From positions 1 through 20,244 of IMG/VR virus record IMGVR_UViG_3300020165_000200: a stretch of DNA of 20,244 bases; one strand, written 5' to 3'. Under the pieces are notes generated by a model that made no database searches, was not told the DNA's origin, and saw only the letters and a list, made by a program, of their open reading frames with translations. Origin of the DNA: a virus. The position numbers were made by a program, and so were the translations under genes. Below are positions 1 to 6,373 of this stretch, piece by piece; positions within the stretch are counted from its first letter, which is position 1, and every line of letters begins with the position of its first letter.

Positions 1-229
1 CACCTTTTTTTAGCTCTGTCTCACCTATACACGTAACATTGAGAAGTGTGTCAATCTCTGCTTTTTTTACCCACGAACCATAATCATTGTCAAAATTAAT
101 GCTAAGATTATCTGCGTGGTCGTAAGGATGAATTGACTTTGCATCCTCTTCGCTATTTGCTGCGACAATCATAGAATCAAATTCGTCATATCCTACTTCG
201 TCGCTTCTTTCTATTTTATATATATTCAT
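1..229 (-). CDS. Small phage protein of unknown function, 3' end outside window
   Basis: The minus-strand frame opens at ATG 229 and has no stop before base 1, so 76 residues are visible and the C-terminus is missing. The translation begins MNIYKIERSDEVGYDEFDS and goes on with an alternating hydrophobic and acidic pattern (IVAANSEEDAKSIHP). This resembles a recurrent small phage protein that starts IERTDxVGYDEYDS, recalled as a pattern and without a known function. Its ATG overlaps the stop of the next gene upstream (ATGA), so it is the distal gene of the same operon. No catalytic motif is visible. Confidence 0.75.
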   Translation of the reverse strand, partial: MNIYKIERSDEVGYDEFDSMIVAANSEEDAKSIHPYDHADNLSINFDNDYGSWVKKAEIDTLLNVTCIGETELKKG

Positions 230-495
230 TTCTCCACCTCATCCAATATAAATGTATTGCTCTTTTTACATCTAGTCATTTTTATACTATCGGGAGATGC
301 GCCCATACCACAACCACCACCTTTTCGCCACTGAACAGAAAACAATTCATCTCCAATCTTAATGAAATCAGTATCTAGATTTTTTATAAATGTGTAAATA
401 TAAGATCTCTCTGCACATCCCCAAGTGTCAAAAGTCTGCACACCTTCATTTTCATCTATTGAGTTAATCATAAAATCAAACATATATTTATTCAC
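226..495 (-). CDS. Hypothetical protein, 89 aa
   Basis: I do not recognise this family. The start is GTG at 495 in a GTGA overlap with the stop of the small membrane protein upstream, with a GAGG Shine-Dalgarno site about 10 bases away. An in-frame ATG at 483 is a weaker alternative. The protein is mixed alpha/beta in look, with a glycine-rich stretch (WRKGGGCGMGASPDS, about residues 56-70) and scattered cysteines. It overlaps the downstream gene by ATGA, so translation is probably coupled. Confidence 0.7.
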   Translation of the reverse strand: MNKYMFDFMINSIDENEGVQTFDTWGCAERSYIYTFIKNLDTDFIKIGDELFSVQWRKGGGCGMGASPDSIKMTRCKKSNTFILDEVEK

Positions 496-665
496 TTCCC
501 CACCTCATCCGCAAACTTAACATCTCTCACAACTCGCCCCGCTTCTATCTCGTCCTCAAGCATCATCTCAACCCTGCTAACCTGCCTCCAAATCATAAAC
601 CAAGCCAACGCATTTGTTCCTATGATCGCTATTAGCGTTAGGATTATTATTTCGATTATGTTCAT
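492..665 (-). CDS. Small single-pass membrane protein, 57 aa
   Basis: A short gene starting at ATG 665 behind a strong Shine-Dalgarno site (AGGAGATAAGAG). The first 26 or so residues are a hydrophobic helix (MNIIEIIILTLIAIIGTNAL and onward) followed by a basic and acidic tail (RQVSRVEMMLEDEIEAG). A short N-terminal anchor with a cytoplasmic tail is likely. It stops in a GTGA overlap with the next gene. Membrane placement is inferred from hydrophobicity and the function is unknown. Confidence 0.7.
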   Translation of the reverse strand: MNIIEIIILTLIAIIGTNALAWFMIWRQVSRVEMMLEDEIEAGRVVRDVKFADEVGK

Positions 666-668
666 CTC

Positions 669-815
669 TTATCTCCTGTTTTTATCTAACTTACATTTTC
701 TACAAATATGAAGCTTAATCAACTCGCTCAAATGTGAATCCACTTCGTAAACCTGCCTTCCTGCCTTGATTAACCGCCTGCACTTAGCGCAGTAAATATC
801 CCTTTCCCATTTCAT
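669..815 (-). CDS. Small zinc-ribbon-like protein, 48 aa
   Basis: Starts at ATG 815 and ends with TAA at 669, inside the ribosome-binding site of the next gene. Two CxxC pairs (CAKC at residues 9-12, CRKC at 38-41) are separated by 25 residues. This is the spacing of a small zinc ribbon, and the ends are rich in lysine and arginine. It may bind nucleic acid or protein, but only the metal-site geometry can be seen. It is one of several tiny Cys-pair proteins in the early region. Confidence 0.65.
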   Translation of the reverse strand: MKWERDIYCAKCRRLIKAGRQVYEVDSHLSELIKLHICRKCKLDKNRR

Positions 816-819
816 ACTA

Positions 820-1089
820 TCACCCGAAAGGATATTCTTGATCCTCTTTTCTCGCTTTGTATTCGTCTTCTTTTTTTAGTCTTTTAGCATATTCTTCGTC
901 TGTTTCCATTCTTCTATTATGTGCTTCTATATCTAAATAATAATCTCCATAACAAGAACCAACATCAATTTCAATATGAGTTGCGCCAAGTTCTTTAAGC
1001 TTTTTTATGTCTTTCTCAATTTCTGATATTTCAACACCATAAGCCCAATTTAGATTATAATGTATTTTTTCTTCGATCATCTTTTTCAT
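820..1089 (-). CDS. Hypothetical phage protein, charged helical C-terminus
   Basis: Begins with two consecutive ATGs at 1092 and 1089. The GGAG site overlapping the rusA stop is 6 bases from the second and only 3 from the first, so 1089 is preferred. The product (89-90 aa) has an N-terminal alpha-beta pattern (IEKDIKKLKELGATHIEIDV) and a charged tail with the motif ETDEEYAKRLKKE, often seen at the ends of small phage proteins. It follows rusA with no gap. Function unknown. Confidence 0.7.
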   Translation of the reverse strand: MKKMIEEKIHYNLNWAYGVEISEIEKDIKKLKELGATHIEIDVGSCYGDYYLDIEAHNRRMETDEEYAKRLKKEDEYKARKEDQEYPFG

Positions 1090-1092
1090 CAT

Positions 1093-1506
1093 CTACTCCA
1101 ATTCTTCAATTTCGATTTTAACACCTGTTTCTCTCTCGGTGTACTTCTTATAAATATAATGCTGAACCACGATTGAGTCATCTGACAACACACCCGCGTC
1201 CGTCATTGCATCCAAAACCGCTTTACTCAGATTATCCACATCGGGTTTTTTAGTGTGAAAGCTTGGCGCTGAGTCTTTTAATAATTCAGAAAACTTTCCT
1301 GTGCGGTAATGATTCTTAGGTCTTGGCATATAAAATATCAGTCTTAAGCAGATAGCTTTATCAAAGTGCGCGTCTTGTTCCTTAAGTACTTTTAAGCAGT
1401 GGTTTCGCCAGTCAGTCTTAGGTGAATACATATGGATATGATTACCTCGCCTTGATGCTCTTGGTCGTGCCTGTGGTTTTGGCTCACCTTGTATTAAGAT
1501 AATCAC
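1093..1506 (-). CDS. rusA: RusA-family Holliday junction resolvase
   Basis: A dimeric Mg-dependent endonuclease that resolves four-way junctions made during phage recombination and replication. The hallmark KPDVDNLSK is present at about residues 87-95 when counted from the GTG at 1506, followed by DAMTDAGVLSDDSIV. The two aspartates of DVD, the lysine of NLSK and the second aspartate of the DD pair correspond to D70, D72, K76 and D91 of E. coli RusA. Length (137 aa) is near the 120-aa norm. The GTG at 1506 is chosen because it forms a GTGA overlap with the upstream stop and lies 7 bases from GAGG. A TTG at 1512 is too close to that site. It fits with the ERF and exonuclease genes at 11454-12850. 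Confidence 0.93.
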   Translation of the reverse strand: MIILIQGEPKPQARPRASRRGNHIHMYSPKTDWRNHCLKVLKEQDAHFDKAICLRLIFYMPRPKNHYRTGKFSELLKDSAPSFHTKKPDVDNLSKAVLDAMTDAGVLSDDSIVVQHYIYKKYTERETGVKIEIEELE

Positions 1507-1718
1507 AACCAAGCCTCATCGTGTTCTTCAATCTCTTTCGGAGTCATCAGAACGTTAAGCCTTGACTCTAAGCAACCGAAGCAAGCCACGCCTACTGGAC
1601 TAGCACCCTCGCACATGAATGTTGGGCAGTCGGTCAGCTTATTTATTGGCGTAACCATGTTTCTTTTCATATCAGCCTTAATCAGCTTTATCTTTGCTTT
1701 GCGCTCTGCTTCTCTCAT
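1503..1718 (-). CDS. Small four-cysteine protein, 71 aa
   Basis: Starts at ATG 1718 in an ATGA overlap with the YopX-family gene, with GAGGAA as Shine-Dalgarno. The N-terminus is a basic helix (MREAERKAKIKLIKADMKR). Four cysteines follow at 31, 36, 46 and 49 (C-x4-C-x9-C-x2-C), which could bind one metal ion. The tail is acidic. It ends inside the start of rusA. Not a family I can name. Confidence 0.7.
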   Translation of the reverse strand: MREAERKAKIKLIKADMKRNMVTPINKLTDCPTFMCEGASPVGVACFGCLESRLNVLMTPKEIEEHDEAWL

Positions 1719-2125
1719 TTTGATTCCTCGTGTATGTTGCCGATTATTTCAAATTGATTTCTTGTGAATCTAGTTATCCCTATTGAGTCAAGTTTATAGG
1801 GTGCTTTTAAAAAAAACTTAGCCATGTCATTATCCCATTCACAAATAACAGTAAAATTAAATTGAATCCAGTTTAACTTATCCCCTTCAAAAATCTTAAC
1901 CCCGTTCTTGTCTGTGAGTCCTGTGTATTGTTCTAAAACAAAATCTTTTATTTCTCTTATTGACTCACTGGAAGTCCATTCACCACTTCCCGAACACCAA
2001 CTTTCGTATTCCTCCCATAAAGTGATTTTATCACCTTCAAGCTGAAGCCAACAAGGGTTTCCCTTTTCTATGTAATAGTAATCTCCCTCACTTGGGACAA
2101 ATGCTCTAAATAAAATCTCTCTCAT
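1715..2125 (-). CDS. YopX family protein
   Basis: Matches the YopX family of phage early proteins, of unknown molecular role, named after the Bacillus SPbeta protein. Diagnostic blocks are the start MREILFRAFV, the middle VLEQYTGLTDKNGVKIFEGD (about residues 63-82) and the end FEIIGNIHEES. Length (136 aa) is typical for the family. ATGA overlaps join it to the HTH gene upstream and to the small four-cysteine gene downstream. The family tends to sit in small-gene clusters near replication and recombination genes, as here. Confidence 0.9.
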   Translation of the reverse strand: MREILFRAFVPSEGDYYYIEKGNPCWLQLEGDKITLWEEYESWCSGSGEWTSSESIREIKDFVLEQYTGLTDKNGVKIFEGDKLNWIQFNFTVICEWDNDMAKFFLKAPYKLDSIGITRFTRNQFEIIGNIHEESK

Positions 2126-2505
2126 TTCTCATCTTCCTTAATTATCAGTTCCTCTTCAGTCAATCCTAGCAAGTCAGCAAATCTTTCAACACAGTGAATC
2201 TGAACCCTACCGCCATTAATCGCGTTATAAAAAGTCGTGGTGCTCAACTTCATTTTCTTATAGATGCCAGTTTGCGTCATCTTAAGCTCTTTTCTCTTCT
2301 TGTGAATCAGCTTTACATCTAGCTTATAAGTAGGCTTTGAGTAGACTAAACCACCGCCAAATCTTGCCGTACCTGCAACTTCAGCTCTTAGGCTTGAGGT
2401 GTCTACTTTTACTTTCTTCGCCTCGATATAAGCGCCTTTCGTCACGATCCCACTCTCACCAACATTCGCCAATGGCTTTAGCCCTCCGTATAGCATTTGA
2501 TTCAT
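2122..2505 (-). CDS. HTH (XRE-like) protein with unusual N-terminal extension
   Basis: A 127-aa protein. Residues about 64-122 look like a Cro/CI-type helix-turn-helix (VKLIHKKRKELKMTQTGIYK, then STTTFYNAINGGRVQIHCVE and FADLLGLTEEELI). The first 60 residues are not HTH-like and hold a glycine-rich stretch (EVAGTARFGGGLVYSKP). It starts at ATG 2505 behind AGGAGATAGGAAG. It is placed mid-operon and not beside a promoter, so a local regulator or an accessory DNA-binding protein are both possible. The HTH call rests on pattern only. Confidence 0.75.
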   Translation of the reverse strand: MNQMLYGGLKPLANVGESGIVTKGAYIEAKKVKVDTSSLRAEVAGTARFGGGLVYSKPTYKLDVKLIHKKRKELKMTQTGIYKKMKLSTTTFYNAINGGRVQIHCVERFADLLGLTEEELIIKEDEK

Positions 2506-2516
2506 CTTCCTATCTC

Positions 2517-2741
2517 CTATTTAAAAATCAAAGCGTATGCAAAATTCAGAACGAAAAACATAAACGCGAGCCCCATAAGCGCCATGAAGATCTGAAACAA
2601 GCATCCCAAGCTCATAAGCGCGCCAGTCGCCCCACCTTCAAGCGCTTTCTGTGAGCTCGTTTTATCGTTATCATTATTTGATAATCCCGCGCAGACTCCG
2701 AGAATTACCGCTACTACTACAAAACCTATTATCCAATTCAT
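2517..2741 (-). CDS. Small two-helix membrane protein, 74 aa
   Basis: The start is ATG 2741, because an AGGAGATAAGAGA site lies just ahead of it. The longer frame from 2774 would include that site as coding sequence. Hydrophobic segment 1 is at residues 3-21 (WIIGFVVVAVILGVCAGLS) and segment 2 at about 43-72 (MSLGCLFQIFMALMGLAFMF and onward). A short polar loop (NNDNDKTSSQKALEGG) joins them. Two helices on a small protein recall holins, but it lies among early genes, so this is not claimed. Function unknown. Confidence 0.65.
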   Translation of the reverse strand: MNWIIGFVVVAVILGVCAGLSNNDNDKTSSQKALEGGATGALMSLGCLFQIFMALMGLAFMFFVLNFAYALIFK

Positions 2742-2770
2742 TCTCTTATCTCCTGTTATTTCTTTTTCTA

Positions 2771-2935
2771 TCAACGATCATACGCGCTTAAAATTAAGTT
2801 CTCTAAATGTTGCTGAGTGCTGATTTCAAGCCCCTTAGCGTCATTTACTGCCTTCTGCCATACATCGTCATAGAACTGAACTTGGTGGCTCTTTTTGACT
2901 CGTCTTGGTGGTGTTGGGTTTTCTTTATGGTTCAT
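2771..2935 (-). CDS. Small ribbon-helix-helix-like protein, 54 aa
   Basis: Starts at ATG 2935 in an ATGA overlap with the upstream gene. After a proline-rich N-terminus (NPTPPRRVKK) comes a short beta-strand-like segment (HQVQFYDD) and two predicted helices (VWQKAVNDAKGLE and TQQHLENLILSAY). That is the strand-helix-helix plan of minimal MetJ/Arc-type repressors. Such proteins bind DNA as dimers through the strand. The assignment is from pattern and size only. Its target could be one of the operators in this window. Confidence 0.6.
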   Translation of the reverse strand: MNHKENPTPPRRVKKSHQVQFYDDVWQKAVNDAKGLEISTQQHLENLILSAYDR

Positions 2936-3231
2936 GGTTTTCCTTGGTTTTGTTTATTATAGCAAGATCTACAAGAAATAGATCTCTTGCTTATGGTTAT
3001 TTGACAATGATGACAATGTGGATCTTGTTCAGCAAACTTAGTTTTTAGTAATTCATGGTTTCCTATCAATTTATTGTGATTTATTCTTGCTTTACTCAAT
3101 TCACTAAAAGCAAGGTCTACTTTCACTTCTAACTCAATGTATCTTTTCTTATAAAAATCCCTCTCGTTCCTCATGCTCTTAGTTGTTCTAATGTGATATG
3201 TTAATTGCTTCTTTAATTGTCTTTTATTCAT
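2932..3231 (-). CDS. Coiled-coil protein with C-terminal zinc-ribbon-like site
   Basis: A 99-aa protein starting at ATG 3231 behind AACAGGAGATAAG. Residues 1-65 are long, charged and helical (RNERDFYKKRYIELEVKVDL), suggesting a coiled coil. The last third holds two Cys pairs, CHHC at 73-76 and CRSC at 87-90, ten residues apart, as in a small zinc knuckle. It is the first gene after the terminator at 3249-3267, so it must be reached by read-through or by a promoter I cannot place. Function unknown. Confidence 0.7.
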   Translation of the reverse strand: MNKRQLKKQLTYHIRTTKSMRNERDFYKKRYIELEVKVDLAFSELSKARINHNKLIGNHELLKTKFAEQDPHCHHCQITISKRSISCRSCYNKQNQGKP

Positions 3232-3248
3232 CTTATCTCCTGTTACCT

Positions 3249-3267
3249 AAAAAAGCCCCGAAGGGCT
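3249..3267 (-). terminator. Rho-independent terminator with UUCG loop
   Basis: Read on the minus strand: AGCCC, TTCG, GGGCT, followed by a run of six T. The UUCG tetraloop gives a very stable hairpin. It lies just past the stop of the 73-aa gene (3274-3495) and ends that unit. Confidence 0.88.
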
Positions 3268-3273
3268 GATTTG

Positions 3274-3495
3274 TTATCGTCTTGAAATAAACTTTGTTTT
3301 TGGTAGCGGGTCTAACGCTTCCTCTCTTGCCCAAGTTATTGATTCCTTCCACTTGAAGCCGATTTCGATGAAGTAGATAAAGAAGATATCGAACTCTTTT
3401 TTAGTGAGTATTGCGAATTTTCTTTTCATCAAATTGATTTTTGCAGTATTGTCAGTGAATGATTCGGCTTTAGTGATTGCTGTGTTTAGTGTCAT
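3274..3495 (-). CDS. Hypothetical protein, 73 aa, in a single-gene unit
   Basis: Starts at ATG 3495 behind CGGAGATAAGAAA. The product is basic and helical (TAKINLMKRKFAILTKKEF, then FFIYFIEIGFKWKESITW), with no known motif and no cysteine pairs. It stands alone: a terminator (3580-3608) closes the operon before it, a palindromic operator and candidate promoter lie at 3529-3568, and a terminator (3249-3267) follows its stop. Separate control suggests a regulatory or host-takeover role, but that is inference. Confidence 0.7.
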   Translation of the reverse strand: MTLNTAITKAESFTDNTAKINLMKRKFAILTKKEFDIFFIYFIEIGFKWKESITWAREEALDPLPKTKFISRR

Positions 3496-3528
3496 TTTCT
3501 TATCTCCGTTTAGGTTGTTGATAAAGAT

Positions 3529-3568
3529 ATATTAATTCATATTACATGTAATACAAATCATATTACAT
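3529..3568 (-). promoter_or_regulatory. Candidate promoter with palindromic operator
   Basis: On the minus strand a TTGTAT (-35-like, 3556-3551), a 16-base gap and TAATAT (-10-like, 3534-3529) point at the 73-aa gene. A perfect 14-base palindrome, TATTACATGTAATA, fills 3540-3553 between the boxes. The 11-mer TCATATTACAT occurs at 3537-3547 and again at 3558-3568, 21 bases apart, about two helical turns. This is a classic arrangement for a repressor that binds two sites on one DNA face. The regulator is unknown. Confidence 0.55.
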
Positions 3569-3579
3569 AAAATAAACAC

Positions 3580-3608
3580 AAAAAAGCCGAATCTTTTAAA
3601 ATTCGGCT
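3580..3608 (-). terminator. Rho-independent terminator
   Basis: AGCCGAAT (3585-3592) pairs perfectly with ATTCGGCT (3601-3608) around an 8-base loop. On the minus strand a T run follows (3585-3581). It lies 12 bases past the stop of the 67-aa Cys-pair gene and ends the replication and methylation operon. Confidence 0.85.
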
Positions 3609-3620
3609 CGTTTATTTAAT

Positions 3621-3824
3621 TTACGCGCAACTTGGACAGACGAATAAAAACGCCGTTCTTCCCTGCTTGCTTATCTTAATCCTGTAATAATCTGTTACTG
3701 ATTCGGGTTTTTCGTTCCCGTTCTTATCCGCTTGAATCCCTATTATCTGATCGCATGACTCACATTTGAAAGTGTTAGCGGTTCTTTTTAGCATCTGCTT
3801 TTCGGGCAAGTTTTCGTAGTCCAT
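3621..3824 (-). CDS. Small zinc-ribbon-like protein, 67 aa
   Basis: The ATG at 3824 is chosen. It lies 8 bases behind AGGAG and overlaps the methyltransferase stop by one base (TGATG). A TTG three bases earlier is not needed. Cys pairs CESC (21-24) and CPSC (63-66) bracket a mixed-charge middle with an aromatic strand (TDYYRIKISKQGRTAFLFV). It resembles the zinc-beta-ribbon design and may be a nucleic acid binder. It is the last gene before the terminator at 3580-3608. Confidence 0.75.
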   Translation of the reverse strand: MDYENLPEKQMLKRTANTFKCESCDQIIGIQADKNGNEKPESVTDYYRIKISKQGRTAFLFVCPSCA

Positions 3825-4519
3825 CAAAATAGCTCCTGTTGTCTTGTTTCTTTATATATTCGCTCAATGCTTGCTTTGTAATAATCCTCATCTAGCTCAC
3901 AGCCTACAAACTCACCCATCTTGGCATAGTGTGCGCTGATTGCATTGCTACCACTGCCTAAATGCGTGTCAAGAATCTTCTGGCCTTCTTGCGCGTAATT
4001 TTTATAAATCCAGTTGTATAGCTTTACGGGTTTTTGTGTTGGGTGGATTCGTTGCTCTTTGTTTTTCATGTCACCCTGGAGCATGCCTTGCCATTGAAAT
4101 CTAAAGTTTCTTACTGCCGTTTTAAATGATGTGTATGCAAGTTCTGAATCTGCGAAATCAGTCGCCCCGTTTATCTTATCCCACACCAACCAAGATGAAC
4201 TGTTTGCGTTTGGTATATTTTGAATAAAATGATTAGCACCCCAAATTATCACGTTTTTTGAGACTCTTTTAAGTTCAATAAAGTAATTTTTATCGGGAGC
4301 CTTTAAGTCGTCGCCTGCAAAAGATTTGTAGTTTTTACTTACAGCTAATTTGCCTCTTGTTTTGTTAGTTTTGCCACTTTCCCCTATCCCATAAGGCGGA
4401 TCACAAATGCAAAGATCATAATAATTGTCGGGGGTTTGTTTTAAGATATTCATACAATCATCATTATAAATTGTGATATTATCTTGCTTATAAACTTTTC
4501 CTTCTGTCTTATAGTTCAT
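3824..4519 (-). CDS. N6-adenine/N4-cytosine-type DNA methyltransferase
   Basis: Transfers a methyl group from SAM to an exocyclic base amine. From the ATG at 4519 (behind AGGAGAGAGAA) the protein has 231 aa. DPPYG (motif IV) is at 40-44, HPTQKP at 159-164 and the SAM-binding DTHLGSGSN at 184-192. This catalytic-before-SAM order marks the beta class. A frame extending to 4573 lacks a better ribosome site. The last five residues, QQELF, look like a sliding-clamp-binding peptide. No restriction endonuclease is next to it, so it is an orphan enzyme, likely to protect phage DNA or mark it. The modified base and site cannot be read from the sequence. Confidence 0.93.
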   Translation of the reverse strand: MNYKTEGKVYKQDNITIYNDDCMNILKQTPDNYYDLCICDPPYGIGESGKTNKTRGKLAVSKNYKSFAGDDLKAPDKNYFIELKRVSKNVIIWGANHFIQNIPNANSSSWLVWDKINGATDFADSELAYTSFKTAVRNFRFQWQGMLQGDMKNKEQRIHPTQKPVKLYNWIYKNYAQEGQKILDTHLGSGSNAISAHYAKMGEFVGCELDEDYYKASIERIYKETRQQELF

Positions 4520-4701
4520 TTCTCTCTCCTGTTCTTTTTTATTACTTCGTTTCGATTTCTTACATGATAGCAAATATTCGCCGAGCTACATCTGAACTTC
4601 ATTGCTAATTGTGCATAGCTCCAAAATGCAGGATCTTCTTTCCTCAGTCGCTTAATCTCTTTTATTTCTGATTCTGTTATCTTATATCGCTTGTCATTCA
4701 T
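4516..4701 (-). CDS. Small HTH protein, 61 aa
   Basis: Sits between the two methyltransferase genes with ATGA overlaps at both ends. The segment ITESEIKEIKRLRKE, AFWSYAQLAMKF, then SSANICYHVRNRNEV has the three-helix look of a homeodomain-like or resolvase-type helix-turn-helix. The ends are basic. It may regulate the methylase operon or help target one enzyme. The fold is inferred from pattern. Confidence 0.7.
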   Translation of the reverse strand: MNDKRYKITESEIKEIKRLRKEDPAFWSYAQLAMKFRCSSANICYHVRNRNEVIKKNRREK

Positions 4702-5744
4702 AATTTATCCAACCATTGTGTTTTAACTTCGTTTGCGACTCTTGCGGTCATTAAAGGAGGTACTGACATGCCAATTAAATATTTTGGTCTTTCGTTTAAA
4801 AAGTTATAATCAGATGGGAAAGCACCTATTTTAATAAACTCATTATTATTCACTGAAACTGGTTCTGATTCAATTCCATACTCACTGTTTCCTGCTGTCA
4901 AAGTAACAAAAACTTTTTTTCTTATTGCTGTGTAATAAAATCCAAATGTGTTACCATTTTTAAGGGTAGTGTAGCCAGTTCTTTTAGAAGCGTTACTCCA
5001 ATGTTTTACATAAGTTGGGGATAGTTTTTTTCTATTTTTATCATTCTCTTCAATCTCTCCAAATGAGATTCTTTTATTATTAAAAATAAGTTTCAATTCG
5101 GGTTCACTTTGAAATAAATCAACAAAAGCCCCTTTATATAAATCCTTTCTAATTGCCGTAAAAAAAACACGCTTTCTTTTTTGTGGAACTCCCATATTAG
5201 AAGCATCTAGTAAAGTGTAGCTCACATAATAGCCTGCTTTATTGAACTCATTTAAAACTTTATTAACATAAGTTTGAGCCTCACCAACAAGCATCCCTGC
5301 GACATTCTCAGCGATAACCACCTTAGGCTTTAATTTCTCTGCTAAGTCAATAAAGTCAAAAAATAGAGTATCAAGAACCTGTTCAGCTTGTCCCTCTTTA
5401 AATTTCTTTTCCTTGCCCCAGTCTTTTTCACGATTACCTGCCATCGAAAAAGAACTGCAAGGCGGCGAACCATCAAGAATGTCTAGATTGTAAAGTTCTT
5501 CTGGTAGATCATCGCGAAGCTTAAAAGTTTGGATTCCTTCAAGAAAGTTAAATTTAGGATTATGATTCTCAACATAGACTTTATTCATCTTTGGGTCTAT
5601 CTCATTACACCCGATTACGTCAAACCCTGCGAGCTTGTAGCCCATTGTCGAGCCTCCACCGCAAGCAAAGCAAGAGAATACTTTTAAGCCGTTCTTTTCA
5701 GTTGGGTAATCGTCTTTCATTGTCCATTTATAATTAAGTTTCAT
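4698..5744 (-). CDS. C5-cytosine DNA methyltransferase
   Basis: Makes 5-methylcytosine with SAM through a covalent cysteine adduct. Motif I is FSCFACGGGSTMGYKLAGF at about 23-41. The catalytic cysteine is C96 in GSPPCSSFSMAG. ENV of motif VI is at 146-148 and QKRKR of motif VIII at 188-192. Motif X lies near the C-terminus (GMSVPPLMTARVANEV, 325-340). Length (348 aa) is normal and all key motifs are intact. The target-recognition segment is about 200-310. It starts at ATG 5744 behind AGGAG and overlaps the HTH gene by ATGA. No partner endonuclease is present, so anti-restriction is the likely role. Confidence 0.96.
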   Translation of the reverse strand: MKLNYKWTMKDDYPTEKNGLKVFSCFACGGGSTMGYKLAGFDVIGCNEIDPKMNKVYVENHNPKFNFLEGIQTFKLRDDLPEELYNLDILDGSPPCSSFSMAGNREKDWGKEKKFKEGQAEQVLDTLFFDFIDLAEKLKPKVVIAENVAGMLVGEAQTYVNKVLNEFNKAGYYVSYTLLDASNMGVPQKRKRVFFTAIRKDLYKGAFVDLFQSEPELKLIFNNKRISFGEIEENDKNRKKLSPTYVKHWSNASKRTGYTTLKNGNTFGFYYTAIRKKVFVTLTAGNSEYGIESEPVSVNNNEFIKIGAFPSDYNFLNERPKYLIGMSVPPLMTARVANEVKTQWLDKL

Positions 5745-5748
5745 CTTC

Positions 5749-5928
5749 TCAGCTCTCCTGTTTGTTTATCGTGTTTTCAATTATCAGCAATCTATCTAAC
5801 CGCGCCCAGTCTCGTTGGCTCTTAGCGTCTGCCTTCAATCTCTCTAACTGCCGCGTCCATTCCTCAACGGTTGCTTTTGATGGGCGATGACTGGGGATTG
5901 CGGTTAGTTCTTTTTGGCGGTGGTTCAT
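5749..5928 (-). CDS. Hypothetical protein, 59 aa
   Basis: Starts at ATG 5928, overlapping the upstream stop as TAATG, and ends just before the C5-methyltransferase ribosome site. It is basic and helical (TVEEWTRQLERLKADAKSQR, then DWARLDRLLIIENTI). No family recognised. The tight overlap with both neighbours and the continuous frame support a real gene. Confidence 0.6.
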   Translation of the reverse strand: MNHRQKELTAIPSHRPSKATVEEWTRQLERLKADAKSQRDWARLDRLLIIENTINKQES

Positions 5929-6101
5929 TATAACAACCTCATTAGTTTTTCTATTCTTTCCTTGTAGTCATCGGGACATCCATACCAATAAAGAACGTTT
6001 TCAAGCATACTCATAGCTTCTTTTATCTCCCTGTCTTTCTCGGCTAGTTGGGTTTTTAGGTCTTTGATTGTCCTATTTTGCTCATCGCTTCTTATACTCA
6101 T
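5928..6101 (-). CDS. Small coiled-coil protein, 57 aa
   Basis: Starts at ATG 6101 behind AAGGAGATAAAG and ends as TAATG with the next gene. The first 35 residues form a charged heptad-like helix (RTIKDLKTQLAEKDREIKEA). A short aromatic segment follows (VLYWYGCPDDYKERIEKL). Function unknown. The N-terminal coiled coil suggests a dimer or a partner-binding role. Confidence 0.65.
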   Translation of the reverse strand: MSIRSDEQNRTIKDLKTQLAEKDREIKEAMSMLENVLYWYGCPDDYKERIEKLMRLL

Positions 6102-6124
6102 CTTTATCTCCTTGGCGTTTGCCG

Positions 6125-6373
6125 TTAGTTTTGTTTTATTGGGATCTCTTTGTAAAGTGTCCCATCTTTTAATTTATCTATCCAAATATTTCTACACTCA
6201 TTAAAATGCTCTTCGCTTCTTGCCTGCTCGTGTCCCCATCTAACCCGATACCATTGAGGATAATTTGCGTAAAGATTGCTTTTAAGTCTTTTAATTTCAG
6301 AAAATAATTCATCTTGGATAAAATCTTTATCTTCCTCATCACAATCTTTTAGTACCTCAAGTAGTTCATTCAC
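6125..6373 (-). CDS. Hypothetical protein, 82 aa
   Basis: Starts at GTG 6373 in a GTGA overlap with the helicase stop, with GGGAG 6 bases upstream. An ATG nearby at 6369 is out of frame. The N-terminus is acidic (EVLKDCDEEDKDFIQDELFS). A Trp- and Tyr-rich middle follows (YPQWYRVRWGHEQARSEEHF). I do not recognise it. Coupling to the helicase gene suggests a replication accessory protein, as inference only. Confidence 0.65.
   Translation of the reverse strand: MNELLEVLKDCDEEDKDFIQDELFSEIKRLKSNLYANYPQWYRVRWGHEQARSEEHFNECRNIWIDKLKDGTLYKEIPIKQN

Noticed and set aside
2337-2654. Plus-strand frame of 105 codons across two minus-strand genes
   Set aside because: It spans the HTH gene, a ribosome site and a membrane gene on the other strand and shows no domain.
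4516-4701. Restriction endonuclease between the methyltransferase genes
   Set aside because: The gene is only 61 aa, with an HTH pattern and no nuclease motif.
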